From an uncultured beta proteobacterium (GTDB lineage Bacteria > Pseudomonadota > Gammaproteobacteria > Burkholderiales > Burkholderiaceae_C), in the NCBI GenBank assembly GCA_903863395.1, contig CAIPBW010000043.1, forward strand, positions 1-38,231: a stretch of 38,231 nt of DNA, written 5' to 3'. The notes beneath the pieces were generated by a model. That model saw only the letters and a program-made list of their open reading frames with translations, had not been told where the DNA came from and made no database searches. Of this stretch, positions 27,134-35,117 are shown one piece after another. The position numbers and the translations under genes are program-made. Position 1 is the first letter of the stretch. The number at the start of each line of letters is the position of its first letter.

Positions 27134-27925
27134 ATGGAACTGCTTGCCCCATCCCACTGGAAATGCGTTGACATCATTTCCGACCTGCATCTGCAGCGCG
27201 CCCAGGCACCCACGGTAGCGGCCTGGCAGCGCTACCTGCAAACCACTTGCGCAGACGCGGTGCTCATTCTGGGCGATCTGTTTGAAGTCTGGGTCGGCGA
27301 CGACGTGCTGCACGACCCCAGCAGCTTTGAGGCCGAATGCGCGCAAGCGCTGCGCGCTGCCTCCCAGCGGCTGGCGCTGTACCTGATGCACGGCAACCGC
27401 GACTTTCTCCTGGACGCAGCGTTCACGCAGGCCAGCGGCTGCACCCTGCTCGACGACCCCAGCGTGCTGAGCTTTGGCGCGCAGCGCTGGCTGCTTACGC
27501 ACGGTGATGCGCTCTGTCTGGCCGATGCGCCCTACATGGAGTTTCGCGCCACGGTGCGCAGCGCGGCCTGGCAAAACGACTTTCTGGCCCGACCGCTGCA
27601 AGAGCGCGAGCAAATCGCGCGCGGCCTTCGGATGCAGAGCGAGACACGAAAAAAGGAAGAGAAAAACTGGATCGACATCGACCCCGATGCCGCACGGGCC
27701 CTGCTGGCACAGCACCGCGCCACGCACCTGATTCACGGCCACACCCACCACCCGGCCACGCAGTGGCTAAGTCAGACAGCAGACCGCATGGTGCTGAGCG
27801 ACTGGGATCTGGCGGCTCAACCGCCGCGCGCCGAAGTGCTGCGCCTGCTTCTGGACCCAACGGGCGCAGCAGCAGGCGTGCAGCGCATTACGCCGCTGGA
27901 CGCTGCAGCCACTGCTGCGGGTTAA
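27134..27925 (+). CDS. lpxH: UDP-2,3-diacylglucosamine diphosphatase
   Basis: The 263-residue calcineurin-like phosphoesterase shows all five metal-site blocks: SDLHL (residues 16-20), GDLFEVWVGDD, GNRDFLL, THGDALC and HGHTHHP. It removes UMP from UDP-2,3-diacylglucosamine to give lipid X, an early step in lipid A synthesis at the inner membrane face. Length is close to the usual 240-260. The 3' end overlaps the convergent HD-GYP gene by 38 bp, so the last dozen codons are read on both strands. Confidence 0.95.
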   Translation: MELLAPSHWKCVDIISDLHLQRAQAPTVAAWQRYLQTTCADAVLILGDLFEVWVGDDVLHDPSSFEAECAQALRAASQRLALYLMHGNRDFLLDAAFTQASGCTLLDDPSVLSFGAQRWLLTHGDALCLADAPYMEFRATVRSAAWQNDFLARPLQEREQIARGLRMQSETRKKEEKNWIDIDPDAARALLAQHRATHLIHGHTHHPATQWLSQTADRMVLSDWDLAAQPPRAEVLRLLLDPTGAAAGVQRITPLDAAATAAG

Positions 27926-29522
27926 CCTCATCGATCTGCCAGGGGTCGAGAAACTCTTCGGCGTAGCGCCGGTAAATTCCGTCTTCGACAAAGATCGCAA
28001 ACAGGTCGGGGTCAATGTGGCCGCCGCAACTGAACTTGTACATGATGCCCATGGCCTGCGACAGCTTCATGCCCAGCTTGTAGGGCCGATCGCGCGCAGT
28101 CAAGGCTTCAAAAATATCGGCAATGCCCATGACGCGTGCCTGCACCGACATCTGGTCGCGCGTGAGCCCCTTGGGGTAGCCCTTGCCGTCCATACGCTCG
28201 TGGTGCCCACCGGCGTACTCGGGCACGTTGCGCAAATGCTTGGGCCAGGGCAACTGCTCCAGCATCTTGATGGTGGCGACGATGTGGTAGTTGATGGTGT
28301 CGCGTTCGGCCGAAGTGAGTGTGCCCGCGCGGATCGTCAGGTTTTCAATTTCATCGGCGGTGAGGAAGTCGGCCTCCAGGCCGCTCACGTTGCGCCACAC
28401 ATAGCCCAGGCCGATCTCGCGCACGCGCTGCATGTCGGCGTCCTTCATCGCCTCGCCACCCTGGTTGGCGGCGCGCAGAAACTCGCGGTCGGCATCGAGC
28501 GCATTGATGCTGTTGCGGCAGTGCGCCCAGATGCGCGCCTCGGCAGCTGCATCGGTCTGCGTGCGCAGCGCAATCTGGGCACGCAGGGCGGTAATTTCCT
28601 GGTCGCGCTTGAGTACTTCAAAGCGCGTGGCGATGAGTTCGATCCGGTCAAACAGCGTTTGCAGCTTGGTGGCCTTGTCGACCACGTGCACCGGCGTTGT
28701 GACCTTGCCGCAGTCGTGCAGCAAGCCGGCAATCTTGAGTTCGTAGCGATCGCGGTCGTCCATGGAGAAAGACGTCAGCGCTCCATCGGCGCGGGCGTGG
28801 GCGGCTTCGGCCAGCATCATAGTCAGCGCCGGCACGCGCTGGCAGTGGCCACCGGTGTAGTGCGACTTCTCGTCAATGGCCAGATTGATCAGGCTGATAA
28901 ACGACTCAAACAGCGTTTCCAACTGCGTCATCAGGTTGCGGTTGGTAATGGCAATGGCGGCCTGCGAGGCCAGCGACTCGGCCAGACTCTGGTCAGCGGT
29001 CGAGAATGTCTGCACCACGCCGGTGTGCGGGTCCTGGGCGTTGATCAGTTGCAGCACGCCGATGATGTCGCCCTCATGGTCTTTCATCGGCACGGCCAGA
29101 AAGGATTGCGAGCGGTAACCGGTGCGCGCGTCAAACTTGCGCGGCCCGGAAAAGTCGAAGTTGGCCTCGGTATAGGCGTCGGCAATGTTGACCGTCTGGT
29201 TGTGCAGCGCTGCGTACACCGCCACTACCGCATCGTTGTTGCCACCCTGGTCGTCGTACAGCGGCAGGTTGGGAAAATCAATCGGGCTACCCGAGGTGCC
29301 GCCCATGGCGATCCCCAGCGAATCGGTGCGCAGGATTTCAAAGCGCAAGGCCTGGGCGTCGTTGGTCAGGCGGTAAAGCGTGCCCCCATCGGCATGGGTG
29401 ATGGTTTTGGCCGCTACCAGAATGTTCTCAAGCAAGCGTGTGATATCGCGCTCTTTGGACAGGGCCACGCCAATGGCGTTGAGTTGCTCCAGCCGACGCA
29501 ACAGGTCATCGACAGAGTCCAT
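27888..29522 (-). CDS. GAF-HD-GYP domain protein (probable c-di-GMP phosphodiesterase)
   Basis: The 544-residue protein has an N-terminal GAF domain (about residues 15-195; AVPMKDHEGDIIGVLQLIN is the classic core) and an HD-GYP domain (about 215-520). HD is at 269-270 in HDCGK; the second half carries H413, HHE (440-442) and GYP (448-450). About 85-100 extra residues (roughly 290-385) separate the HD motif from the next conserved histidine compared with a compact HD-GYP. Metal ligands look intact, so c-di-GMP hydrolysis to pGpG or GMP is plausible. No membrane segments. It starts 17 bp after the DUF349 stop and is probably cotranscribed with it; RBS GAGGGG precedes the ATG. Confidence 0.92.
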   Translation of the reverse strand: MDSVDDLLRRLEQLNAIGVALSKERDITRLLENILVAAKTITHADGGTLYRLTNDAQALRFEILRTDSLGIAMGGTSGSPIDFPNLPLYDDQGGNNDAVVAVYAALHNQTVNIADAYTEANFDFSGPRKFDARTGYRSQSFLAVPMKDHEGDIIGVLQLINAQDPHTGVVQTFSTADQSLAESLASQAAIAITNRNLMTQLETLFESFISLINLAIDEKSHYTGGHCQRVPALTMMLAEAAHARADGALTSFSMDDRDRYELKIAGLLHDCGKVTTPVHVVDKATKLQTLFDRIELIATRFEVLKRDQEITALRAQIALRTQTDAAAEARIWAHCRNSINALDADREFLRAANQGGEAMKDADMQRVREIGLGYVWRNVSGLEADFLTADEIENLTIRAGTLTSAERDTINYHIVATIKMLEQLPWPKHLRNVPEYAGGHHERMDGKGYPKGLTRDQMSVQARVMGIADIFEALTARDRPYKLGMKLSQAMGIMYKFSCGGHIDPDLFAIFVEDGIYRRYAEEFLDPWQIDEVNPQQWLQRPAA

Positions 29523-29539
29523 GGCAGCACCCCTCGTGG

Positions 29540-32302
29540 TTACTTTTTCAGCATCGCTTTAAGCACGGTCTGCACCCGTCGCGACGTGGGGGTGTCAAAC
29601 TCAGCCGCAAACACCAGCGCTGCGTCCTGACCCCAGGTTTGCACCGGGGACGGATCGTTGCGCCGTGTGAGCAGTTGCAGTTGCAGGGTACGCCGCGCCG
29701 TCATATCGTCCGCTGGCGTGGGCACCTCGGCCGCCATTTCCAGACGCAGCAGCGCCTCCTTGGGGCTGGGCGCATTTTTGCCTGGTGCGCTCAGTGTGCC
29801 ACCCACCGCCTGCTGCCAGGTGGAGCGCGTGGCCGCGTTCACCCGCGCGCCGAGTTCCTGCACGCTGGGCACCAGAGCCGGGTCGCGCTTTTCCCACGCG
29901 GTCAGGAGTTGGGTAAGCGCTTCGCCATGGGCTTGGGCGGCGAGCTTGCGCAGCGCGGCCTGGGCATTCTCCAGCGCCTCGCGCTGGGCCCGAAATGCGG
30001 TGTCGCCCAGGCGCGGCGCTTCCTGCCAGGGTTCGCTGCGTGCACGCGGGTCGCGCCCCGGGCGCTCGCCAGACCGATCACCAGGACGCTCATTGGTGCG
30101 TGGTGCTCCCCGGCCGTCGCGCGCCGGACGCGCTGCGTCCTTGCGCTCACCCCATTTGCCGGGGCGGGCATTGGGCGCGGCTGCAACCTCTTTCTTCATG
30201 CCAGGGCGGTCGTCGCCACGCATGGCCACCACCGGCTTGGGTGCTGGCTTGGGTGGCTCCACCACCACCGGCACAACCTCGGCGTCGGCCTGCGGTGCTT
30301 CACCTTCAGGAGCCGCCGAGGCACTGCTTTCGCTTGCTTCGGGGGTTTCTGATGGTTCTGGCTGGGCAGGTTCGGCGCTCTGCGCTTCAGAGGCCGCCGC
30401 CTTGGCCAAATTCTCCTGCGCACCGGCTGCCGTCACTTCAGCCTGAGCCTGGGCTTGCCCGTGCAGCGCGGCATCGAGTGCCGCCATGGCTGCGCGAATG
30501 GCCTGTGCATCACCCGAGGCATTGGATTGCTCCAGCGCCTTGGCGGCTTGCAGCACCACGCGGTCGCGCGCGCCCAGGGCGGCTTCGGCCTGTTCGCGCT
30601 CCTGGGTCTTGCGGTTGAAGGCGTCGTCAATCGGCTTTCTGAATGCATCCCAGAGCTTTTGCTCCTGGCGCCGGTCCATCGGGACCTGGTGCGCCTGTGC
30701 CTGCCAGCGCTGCTGCAGGGCGCGCACGGCGTCCACGCGCAGCACCGGGGCGGCACTCAGCACCCTGGCTTCTTCAATCATGGTCTGGCGCGCAGCCAGG
30801 CTTTGGGCCTGCACTGCCTCAAGAGGCGCTGCGGCATTCGAAATCGCGGCCTTCCACAAGGGCTGCAACTCGGCAAACACCTTTTCGCCCAGGTGCCCGG
30901 CTTCACGCCAGCGCTCCGAAAACTGGTGCAGGATGCGGTTAAAGCCTTTCCAGTCGTCGTCAAGCGCGGTGCGGTTGGCCTGGGCCCAGGCGTTCACCTC
31001 TTCAATCAGCGCCAGGCGCTGGGCCTTGTGCTCGGCGGATTCGGCCTTGAGCTTGTCGAGCCAGCCTTCCACCACCTTATGGGCTTCGTTGCAGGCTTCG
31101 TCAAAGCGCTTCCACATGGCGTGGTTGGGCACGCCGCCTTGGTCGGTCTGCTTCCACTGCTCGCGCAGGGCGCGCAGCGTCTCCTGCATCTTGCGCCCGC
31201 CAATGGCCTGGCCTTCCGGGCGCTTGAGCAGGCCCTCGGCCTGGTTGACCAGGGTTTCGCGCAACTGGTCGGCGCGCCAGCGCTGCCAGCCCTCCAACTC
31301 ACCGGCCGCGGCCAGTGCAGCGTGGGCCTGGTTTTCGAGCTTGTCGTCGATGATTTTTCCGTATTCCTTGAGCGCATGGCGCAAGGCAGCCGCAGCACCG
31401 GCACTGGCCTTGCCGTGGCCTTCGGCAATTTCCGACTCCAGGGTGCCCAGCACTTGGCGCACTGCAGCTACCGCCTGGGCGCGCAGCTCGGGGTCAATCT
31501 TGGGTTTGGACGGCTTGGTGGCAGCAACATCCACCGCCACGCCGCGCGCTGCACGCAACTCATCGGCCCAGACCGGAACCGGCGGCAACGCCGCTGCCGG
31601 ATCGGCGGCAGCAGCCAGCGCCAGCGCCAGCGCCGCGCGAAAAGCCTCCCACACCACCAGCAACTGGGCGCGCGAGGACTCCAACTGGGGCGGGAACTTG
31701 ACATCCACACTGGGCCAACTGGCGTCCGCCAGCAGTTCACCCGCTTGTGCCTGCCAATGCTCGACGTCGGCGAGCAATGGCTCCAGCACCGCCTGCGCGT
31801 CGCGCCAGGGCTTGGTGGAGAGCACTTCGATGCGCTGCGCTAGCAGCACTGCCGCCTCGCGCTGCACCTGCACGCGCCGCTGCAAGTCCTCGATCACGCG
31901 CACGCGCTCGACCAGTTGCGCCTTCAGGGCCGAGAGCGGCTCGCGGCTCAGGGGTGCTCCGGCCTTGGCGGCGTCGCGTTGCCAGGCCAGTGCGTCGGCA
32001 ATATTGAGCTTGGTCATGCCCAGCAGCAGCGTGGCCTTGTCGGCCCATTCGCTGGCCAGTGCTTCCTGGCCCTTGGCGCGCTTGGCTTCGTCGATGCGCT
32101 CGCGCACCAGCTTGGCAGCGCCCTTGTCCTTGACACTGAGCTCCTTGAAGACATCGGCCAATTGCTCCGGGCCGGGGTTGCCCGCAAGCCAGGCGCGCAC
32201 CTTGGCGGCACGATCACCGGAGGTGGGCGCAGAAAACGCTCCGCCCGTCAGGCTGTCGAGGTGGGCAATATCGTGGTGTTTGGGAGAAGAAGGCGACGTC
32301 AC
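29540..32302 (-). CDS. DUF349 domain protein with intrinsically disordered central region
   Basis: The 920-residue protein has several helical DUF349 repeats, recognisable by WxxFR-type elements such as ALREQWKQTDQGGVPNHAMWKRFDEAC and RRQEQKLWDAFRKPIDDAF. A low-complexity linker follows (nucleotides about 30020-30420). Its first half is acidic and Pro/Ala/Glu-rich, and the second half is basic and Arg/Gly/Asp-rich. A final helical segment ends the protein. The function of DUF349 proteins is not known to me; the Arg-Gly stretch would suit nucleic-acid contact, which is inference. The start is uncertain: I propose GTG at 32302 (VTSPSSPKHH). An ATG at 32401 would add 33 residues without recognisable similarity. 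Confidence 0.82.
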   Translation of the reverse strand: MTSPSSPKHHDIAHLDSLTGGAFSAPTSGDRAAKVRAWLAGNPGPEQLADVFKELSVKDKGAAKLVRERIDEAKRAKGQEALASEWADKATLLLGMTKLNIADALAWQRDAAKAGAPLSREPLSALKAQLVERVRVIEDLQRRVQVQREAAVLLAQRIEVLSTKPWRDAQAVLEPLLADVEHWQAQAGELLADASWPSVDVKFPPQLESSRAQLLVVWEAFRAALALALAAAADPAAALPPVPVWADELRAARGVAVDVAATKPSKPKIDPELRAQAVAAVRQVLGTLESEIAEGHGKASAGAAAALRHALKEYGKIIDDKLENQAHAALAAAGELEGWQRWRADQLRETLVNQAEGLLKRPEGQAIGGRKMQETLRALREQWKQTDQGGVPNHAMWKRFDEACNEAHKVVEGWLDKLKAESAEHKAQRLALIEEVNAWAQANRTALDDDWKGFNRILHQFSERWREAGHLGEKVFAELQPLWKAAISNAAAPLEAVQAQSLAARQTMIEEARVLSAAPVLRVDAVRALQQRWQAQAHQVPMDRRQEQKLWDAFRKPIDDAFNRKTQEREQAEAALGARDRVVLQAAKALEQSNASGDAQAIRAAMAALDAALHGQAQAQAEVTAAGAQENLAKAAASEAQSAEPAQPEPSETPEASESSASAAPEGEAPQADAEVVPVVVEPPKPAPKPVVAMRGDDRPGMKKEVAAAPNARPGKWGERKDAARPARDGRGAPRTNERPGDRSGERPGRDPRARSEPWQEAPRLGDTAFRAQREALENAQAALRKLAAQAHGEALTQLLTAWEKRDPALVPSVQELGARVNAATRSTWQQAVGGTLSAPGKNAPSPKEALLRLEMAAEVPTPADDMTARRTLQLQLLTRRNDPSPVQTWGQDAALVFAAEFDTPTSRRVQTVLKAMLKK

Positions 32303-32729
32303 AGTGGAACTCTGAATTTGGTTGATACGAAAGTGCAGTGGCGTATTTTCACCGCGAAATGGGGCTGTAGCCCAGGTTTTTGCCCAGGAACCGCCTGACA
32401 AGCTCTATATATGTGCACAAATCGGCCTCCAAAGCTACCGCAACCCGGCACACATCGGGCAAAGAGCGAAACTTCTATATATTGACAATTCGTAACACTT
32501 ATAGATCTATATGGTTGACTTGGTATAATCAAGGCCACTAGAATCCGACCATCCCAATCAAGTTAAGGGATTACCCGTACCCGCTGCCGACCCCGGCATA
32601 TTCAAATCGCTGCACATGTCGATACGACGACGCAGGATATTGATAGCGAACCAACCCAAACGTGGGGCCCAACGCCAGCACACTGTCCGCAGTGTCCTGA
32701 CCCAGACCCCCGCCTAAGAAGGAGGAGCT
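32303..32729. other. 427-bp promoter and leader interval between DUF349 and the transglycosylase
   Basis: The interval is much more AT-rich than its surroundings around 32400-32530. It holds plus-strand promoter boxes (see the separate entry) and a leader of about 195 nt before the transglycosylase. The leader contains a stem ATCCC/GGGAT (32551-32555 with 32567-32571) and a perfect stem ACACTG-TCCG-CAGTGT (32680-32695). An excellent Shine-Dalgarno AAGGAGG precedes the ATG at 32730. No open frame in it is convincing. Confidence 0.6.
32482..32544 (+). promoter_or_regulatory. Overlapping sigma-70-like promoter boxes
   Basis: A perfect TTGACA is at 32482-32487. An extended -10, TGG-TATAAT, ends at 32529 (TATAAT 32524-32529). 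A second pair is TTGACT (32515-32520) and TAGAAT (32539-32544) with 18-bp spacing. Which pair is used is unclear. The extended -10 alone would start RNA near 32536. Confidence 0.5.
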
Positions 32730-33542
32730 ATGACAGCGACCGAAAAGTTAACCCGGACCTTGCGCGCTATTGCAAGCAACGTCGTCCAAGGGGTTTTTGA
32801 AATTACACACAATGGTTTTGCCCTGCTGGGCCTGGCCGTCATGTTTGTCGTGATCACCCTCACGGCACGTCCCGAAATTCGCCAAGCTGGAGAATCCCAA
32901 CTGATCTCCTGGCTGAGCGCACGCCAGGGCGTGGAAGGCAGCCCCATGGTGGAAGACGCTGCAGCCGTGGATCGCACCACGGCCACCAACCCGAGCAAGC
33001 TGCCCAAGCAGCAGGCGGCGGTGGCCTTTTGGCTGAGCAAGAAGTACAACATTGCACCCGAACCACTAAGCGCCCTGGTGGCCGAGGCCTTTGACGCAGG
33101 CACCCGTGCCAAGGTAGACCCGACCCTGATTCTGTCAGTGATGGCCATCGAGTCGGGTTTCAACCCGTTTGCCCAGAGCACCGTGGGTGCGCAGGGCCTG
33201 ATGCAGGTGATGACCAAGGTCCACAGCGACAAGTACCAGGGCTTTGGCGGCCAACTCGCAGCCTTTGACCCGGTGAGCAACCTGCGCGTAGGCGTCAAGG
33301 TGTTGCAGGAATGCATCAGCCGCGCCGGTTCCGTCGAAGGCGGGCTCAAGCTGTACGTGGGCGCTGCCAATATGGAAGACGATGGTGGCTACACCGCCAA
33401 GGTGCTGGCCGAACACAACCGCCTGCAAATGGTGTCGGTCGGCAAGTCCGTACCAACCACCACGCCCCAGGTGATTCCGGTGGCGCAACCAGCCAAGCCC
33501 TCCATGGCTCCTGAAAAAGTGGCCAGTCTGTTCGCGTCCTGA
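32730..33542 (+). CDS. Membrane-anchored SLT-type lytic transglycosylase
   Basis: The 270-residue protein has one N-terminal membrane segment (about residues 28-46, GFALLGLAVMFVVITLTA) and a periplasmic SLT domain. The catalytic glutamate lies in AIESGFNPFA near residue 137, followed by GAQGLMQVM and VGVKVLQECI. The active-site loop GAANMEDDGGYTAKVL differs from the common NxG-Y form. It would cleave peptidoglycan glycan strands. Translation is supported by the strong Shine-Dalgarno AAGGAGG. It has a long structured leader and appears to be transcribed alone, ending before a large inverted repeat. Confidence 0.9.
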   Translation: MTATEKLTRTLRAIASNVVQGVFEITHNGFALLGLAVMFVVITLTARPEIRQAGESQLISWLSARQGVEGSPMVEDAAAVDRTTATNPSKLPKQQAAVAFWLSKKYNIAPEPLSALVAEAFDAGTRAKVDPTLILSVMAIESGFNPFAQSTVGAQGLMQVMTKVHSDKYQGFGGQLAAFDPVSNLRVGVKVLQECISRAGSVEGGLKLYVGAANMEDDGGYTAKVLAEHNRLQMVSVGKSVPTTTPQVIPVAQPAKPSMAPEKVASLFAS

Positions 33543-33564
33543 CTGGACCCAAACCACACTCCCC

Positions 33565-33643
33565 GCAGAGATTGGGGCAGGGGTCTGCGCCGATATTCTG
33601 GGCATTTGACAGGTGAGGCGCGGGCCCCTGCCCCAATCTCTGC
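33565..33643. repeat. Long inverted repeat, 27-bp stem
   Basis: The arms 33565-33583 and 33625-33643 are perfect 19-bp reverse complements (GCAGAGATTGGGGCAGGGG and its partner). Pairing continues inward to 33591/33617 with only two G-T pairs, giving a 27-bp stem around a 25-nt loop. There is no T-run. It lies 22 bp after the transglycosylase stop and could block or protect transcripts. The TTGGGG-containing arms recall the 45-bp repeats before accA. Confidence 0.9.
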
Positions 33644-33685
33644 CGCCAACCCTGTTCGAGTCGTCTTGGGTTCCCTGCGCTCGGG

Positions 33686-33691
33686 TAAAAT
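33686..33691 (+). promoter_or_regulatory. -10 box of likely glyA promoter
   Basis: TAAAAT lies 4 bp before the first paired base of the riboswitch, so transcription would start at the aptamer's 5' end. No good -35 is visible at the normal spacing. Confidence 0.45.
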
Positions 33692-33694
33692 CGC

Positions 33695-33815
33695 GCGGCA
33701 CGCAACTGGCGATAGGCGCATACCCTACGGGTCACTGGGCTGACGTGGGACACCACGAGGAAGCGTGCCGCAGGCTTGATGCAAGCCCCCGCGTTCAGCC
33801 GTTCGCCTGGGCAGC
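33695..33815 (+). promoter_or_regulatory. ZTP riboswitch (pfl motif) upstream of glyA
   Basis: Conserved blocks of the ZTP/ZMP-sensing pfl RNA occur in order: ACTGGCG (33705-33711), GTGGGACACCACGAGGAAGCG (33745-33765), and CGCCTGGGCA (33804-33813). The P1 stem 33695-33703 pairs over nine bases with 33763-33771. P2 is CGTGG/CCACG (33744-33748 with 33753-33757). A linker hairpin GGCTTG/CAAGCC (33773-33787) follows, and GGCG (33708-33711) can pair with CGCC (33804-33807) as the pseudoknot. Known members sense purine intermediates that accumulate when 10-formyl-tetrahydrofolate is short, and switch on one-carbon genes. glyA is a recognised target. Confidence 0.9.
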
Positions 33816-33860
33816 CCTTGCCTCATCGGGTATGAGCAAGGATCAGTGTCTTGAAAGACT
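33816..33860 (+). promoter_or_regulatory. Probable expression platform of the glyA riboswitch
   Basis: A hairpin with one bulge forms from 33816-33826 (CCTTGC...CTCAT) and 33832-33841 (ATGAG...CAAGG). A small hairpin AGT-TCTT/AAGACT then surrounds the GAAAG that would serve as glyA's weak Shine-Dalgarno. No T-run follows, so control of translation initiation seems more likely than transcription termination. The switching partner was not proven. Confidence 0.4.
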
Positions 33861-33863
33861 GCC

Positions 33864-35108
33864 ATGTACCACCGCAATATCCTCGTTGAACAAACCGACC
33901 CCGAACTGTTTGCTGCCATCCAGGCGGAAAACGCACGCCAGGAACACCACATTGAGCTCATCGCCAGCGAAAACTACGCCTCGCCCGCCGTGATGGCGGC
34001 GCAGGGCAGCCAGCTCACCAACAAATACGCCGAAGGCTACCCCGGCAAGCGCTACTACGGCGGCTGCGAGCACGTGGACGTGGCCGAACAGCTTGCCATC
34101 GACCGCGTCAAGCAGATTTTTGGCGCCGATGCCGCCAATGTGCAGCCGCACTGCGGTGCCTCGGCCAACGAGGCGGTGTTTCTGGCCTTTCTCAAGCCCG
34201 GCGACACCATCATGGGCATGAGTCTGGCCGAAGGCGGTCACCTGACCCACGGCATGGCGCTCAACATGAGCGGCAAGTGGTTCAACGTGGTCAGCTACGG
34301 CCTCAACGCCAAGGAAGAGATTGACTACGAAGCGATGGAGCGCAAGGCCCACGAAGCCCGCCCCAAGCTGATCATTGCAGGGGCCAGCGCGTATTCGCTG
34401 GCAATCGACTTTGCGCGCTTTGCCAAGGTGGCCAAGGACGTGGGCGCGATCTTTATGGTCGACATGGCGCACTACGCCGGTCTGATTGCGGCGGGCCTGT
34501 ACCCCAACCCGGTGCCGCACGCCGATGTGGTGACGTCCACCACGCACAAGAGCCTGCGCGGCCCGCGCGGCGGCATCATCCTGATGAAGTCCGCGCACGA
34601 AAAGGCGATCAACAGCGCCATCTTCCCCGGCCTGCAAGGCGGCCCGCTGATGCACGTGATTGCGGCCAAGGCGGTGGCCTTCAAGGAAGCGCTGCAGCCC
34701 GAGTTCAAGCTCTACCAGCAGCAGGTCATCACCAACGCCCGTATCGTGGCCGAAACGCTGACCGCGCGCGGCCTGCGCATTGTCAGCGGCGGCACCCAGA
34801 GCCACGTGATGCTGGTGGATTTGCGCTCCAAGGGCATTACCGGCAAGGAAGCCGAGGCCGTGCTGGGCAGCGCCCACATGACGATCAACAAGAACGCCAT
34901 TCCCAATGACCCCGAAAAGCCCATGGTCACCAGCGGCGTGCGCATCGGCACACCGGCCCTGACCACGCGCGGCTTCAAGGACGAAGAAGCGCGCACCACC
35001 GCGCACCTGGTGGCCGACGTGCTCGACAACCCGCGTGACGCAGCCAACCTCGACGCCGTGCGCGCCAAGGTGCGCGCGCTCACCACCCGCTTTCCGGTGT
35101 ACGGCTAA
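33864..35108 (+). CDS. glyA: Serine hydroxymethyltransferase
   Basis: The 414-residue PLP enzyme carries [13 protein letters not shown] near residues 31-43, [23 protein letters not shown] (D200 and H203 against PLP), and [13 protein letters not shown] with the Schiff-base lysine K229. It converts serine and tetrahydrofolate into glycine and 5,10-methylene-tetrahydrofolate, the main source of one-carbon units. The ZTP riboswitch in its leader links its expression to purine-pathway demand for 10-formyl-tetrahydrofolate. nrdR follows after 9 bp and is probably cotranscribed. Confidence 0.98.
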   Translation: MYHRNILVEQTDPELFAAIQAENARQEHHIELIASENYASPAVMAAQGSQLTNKYAEGYPGKRYYGGCEHVDVAEQLAIDRVKQIFGADAANVQPHCGASANEAVFLAFLKPGDTIMGMSLAEGGHLTHGMALNMSGKWFNVVSYGLNAKEEIDYEAMERKAHEARPKLIIAGASAYSLAIDFARFAKVAKDVGAIFMVDMAHYAGLIAAGLYPNPVPHADVVTSTTHKSLRGPRGGIILMKSAHEKAINSAIFPGLQGGPLMHVIAAKAVAFKEALQPEFKLYQQQVITNARIVAETLTARGLRIVSGGTQSHVMLVDLRSKGITGKEAEAVLGSAHMTINKNAIPNDPEKPMVTSGVRIGTPALTTRGFKDEEARTTAHLVADVLDNPRDAANLDAVRAKVRALTTRFPVYG

Positions 35109-35117
35109 GCAGGTTCG

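Larger units (their letters stand above)
33543..33863. other. 321-bp non-coding interval with inverted repeat and riboswitch
   Basis: This interval is filled by two structured elements described separately: the 27-bp inverted repeat at 33565-33643 and the ZTP riboswitch with its platform at 33695-33841. A -10-like box lies between them. I see no gene. Confidence 0.85.

Noticed and set aside
28017-29630. A 537-codon open frame on the plus strand
   Set aside because: It lies opposite the GAF-HD-GYP gene, whose motifs are intact. The translated product has no recognisable domain.
30486-32315. A 609-codon open frame on the plus strand
   Set aside because: It is antisense to the DUF349 gene and shows only Ser/Ala/Arg-rich low-complexity sequence.
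32515-32529. TTGACT and TATAAT as one promoter
   Set aside because: They are only 3 bp apart, so they cannot be the -35 and -10 of the same promoter. They probably belong to overlapping alternatives.
33565-33643. Standard Rho-independent terminator for the transglycosylase gene
   Set aside because: The stem is very long but no T-run follows on either strand, so I list it as an inverted repeat.
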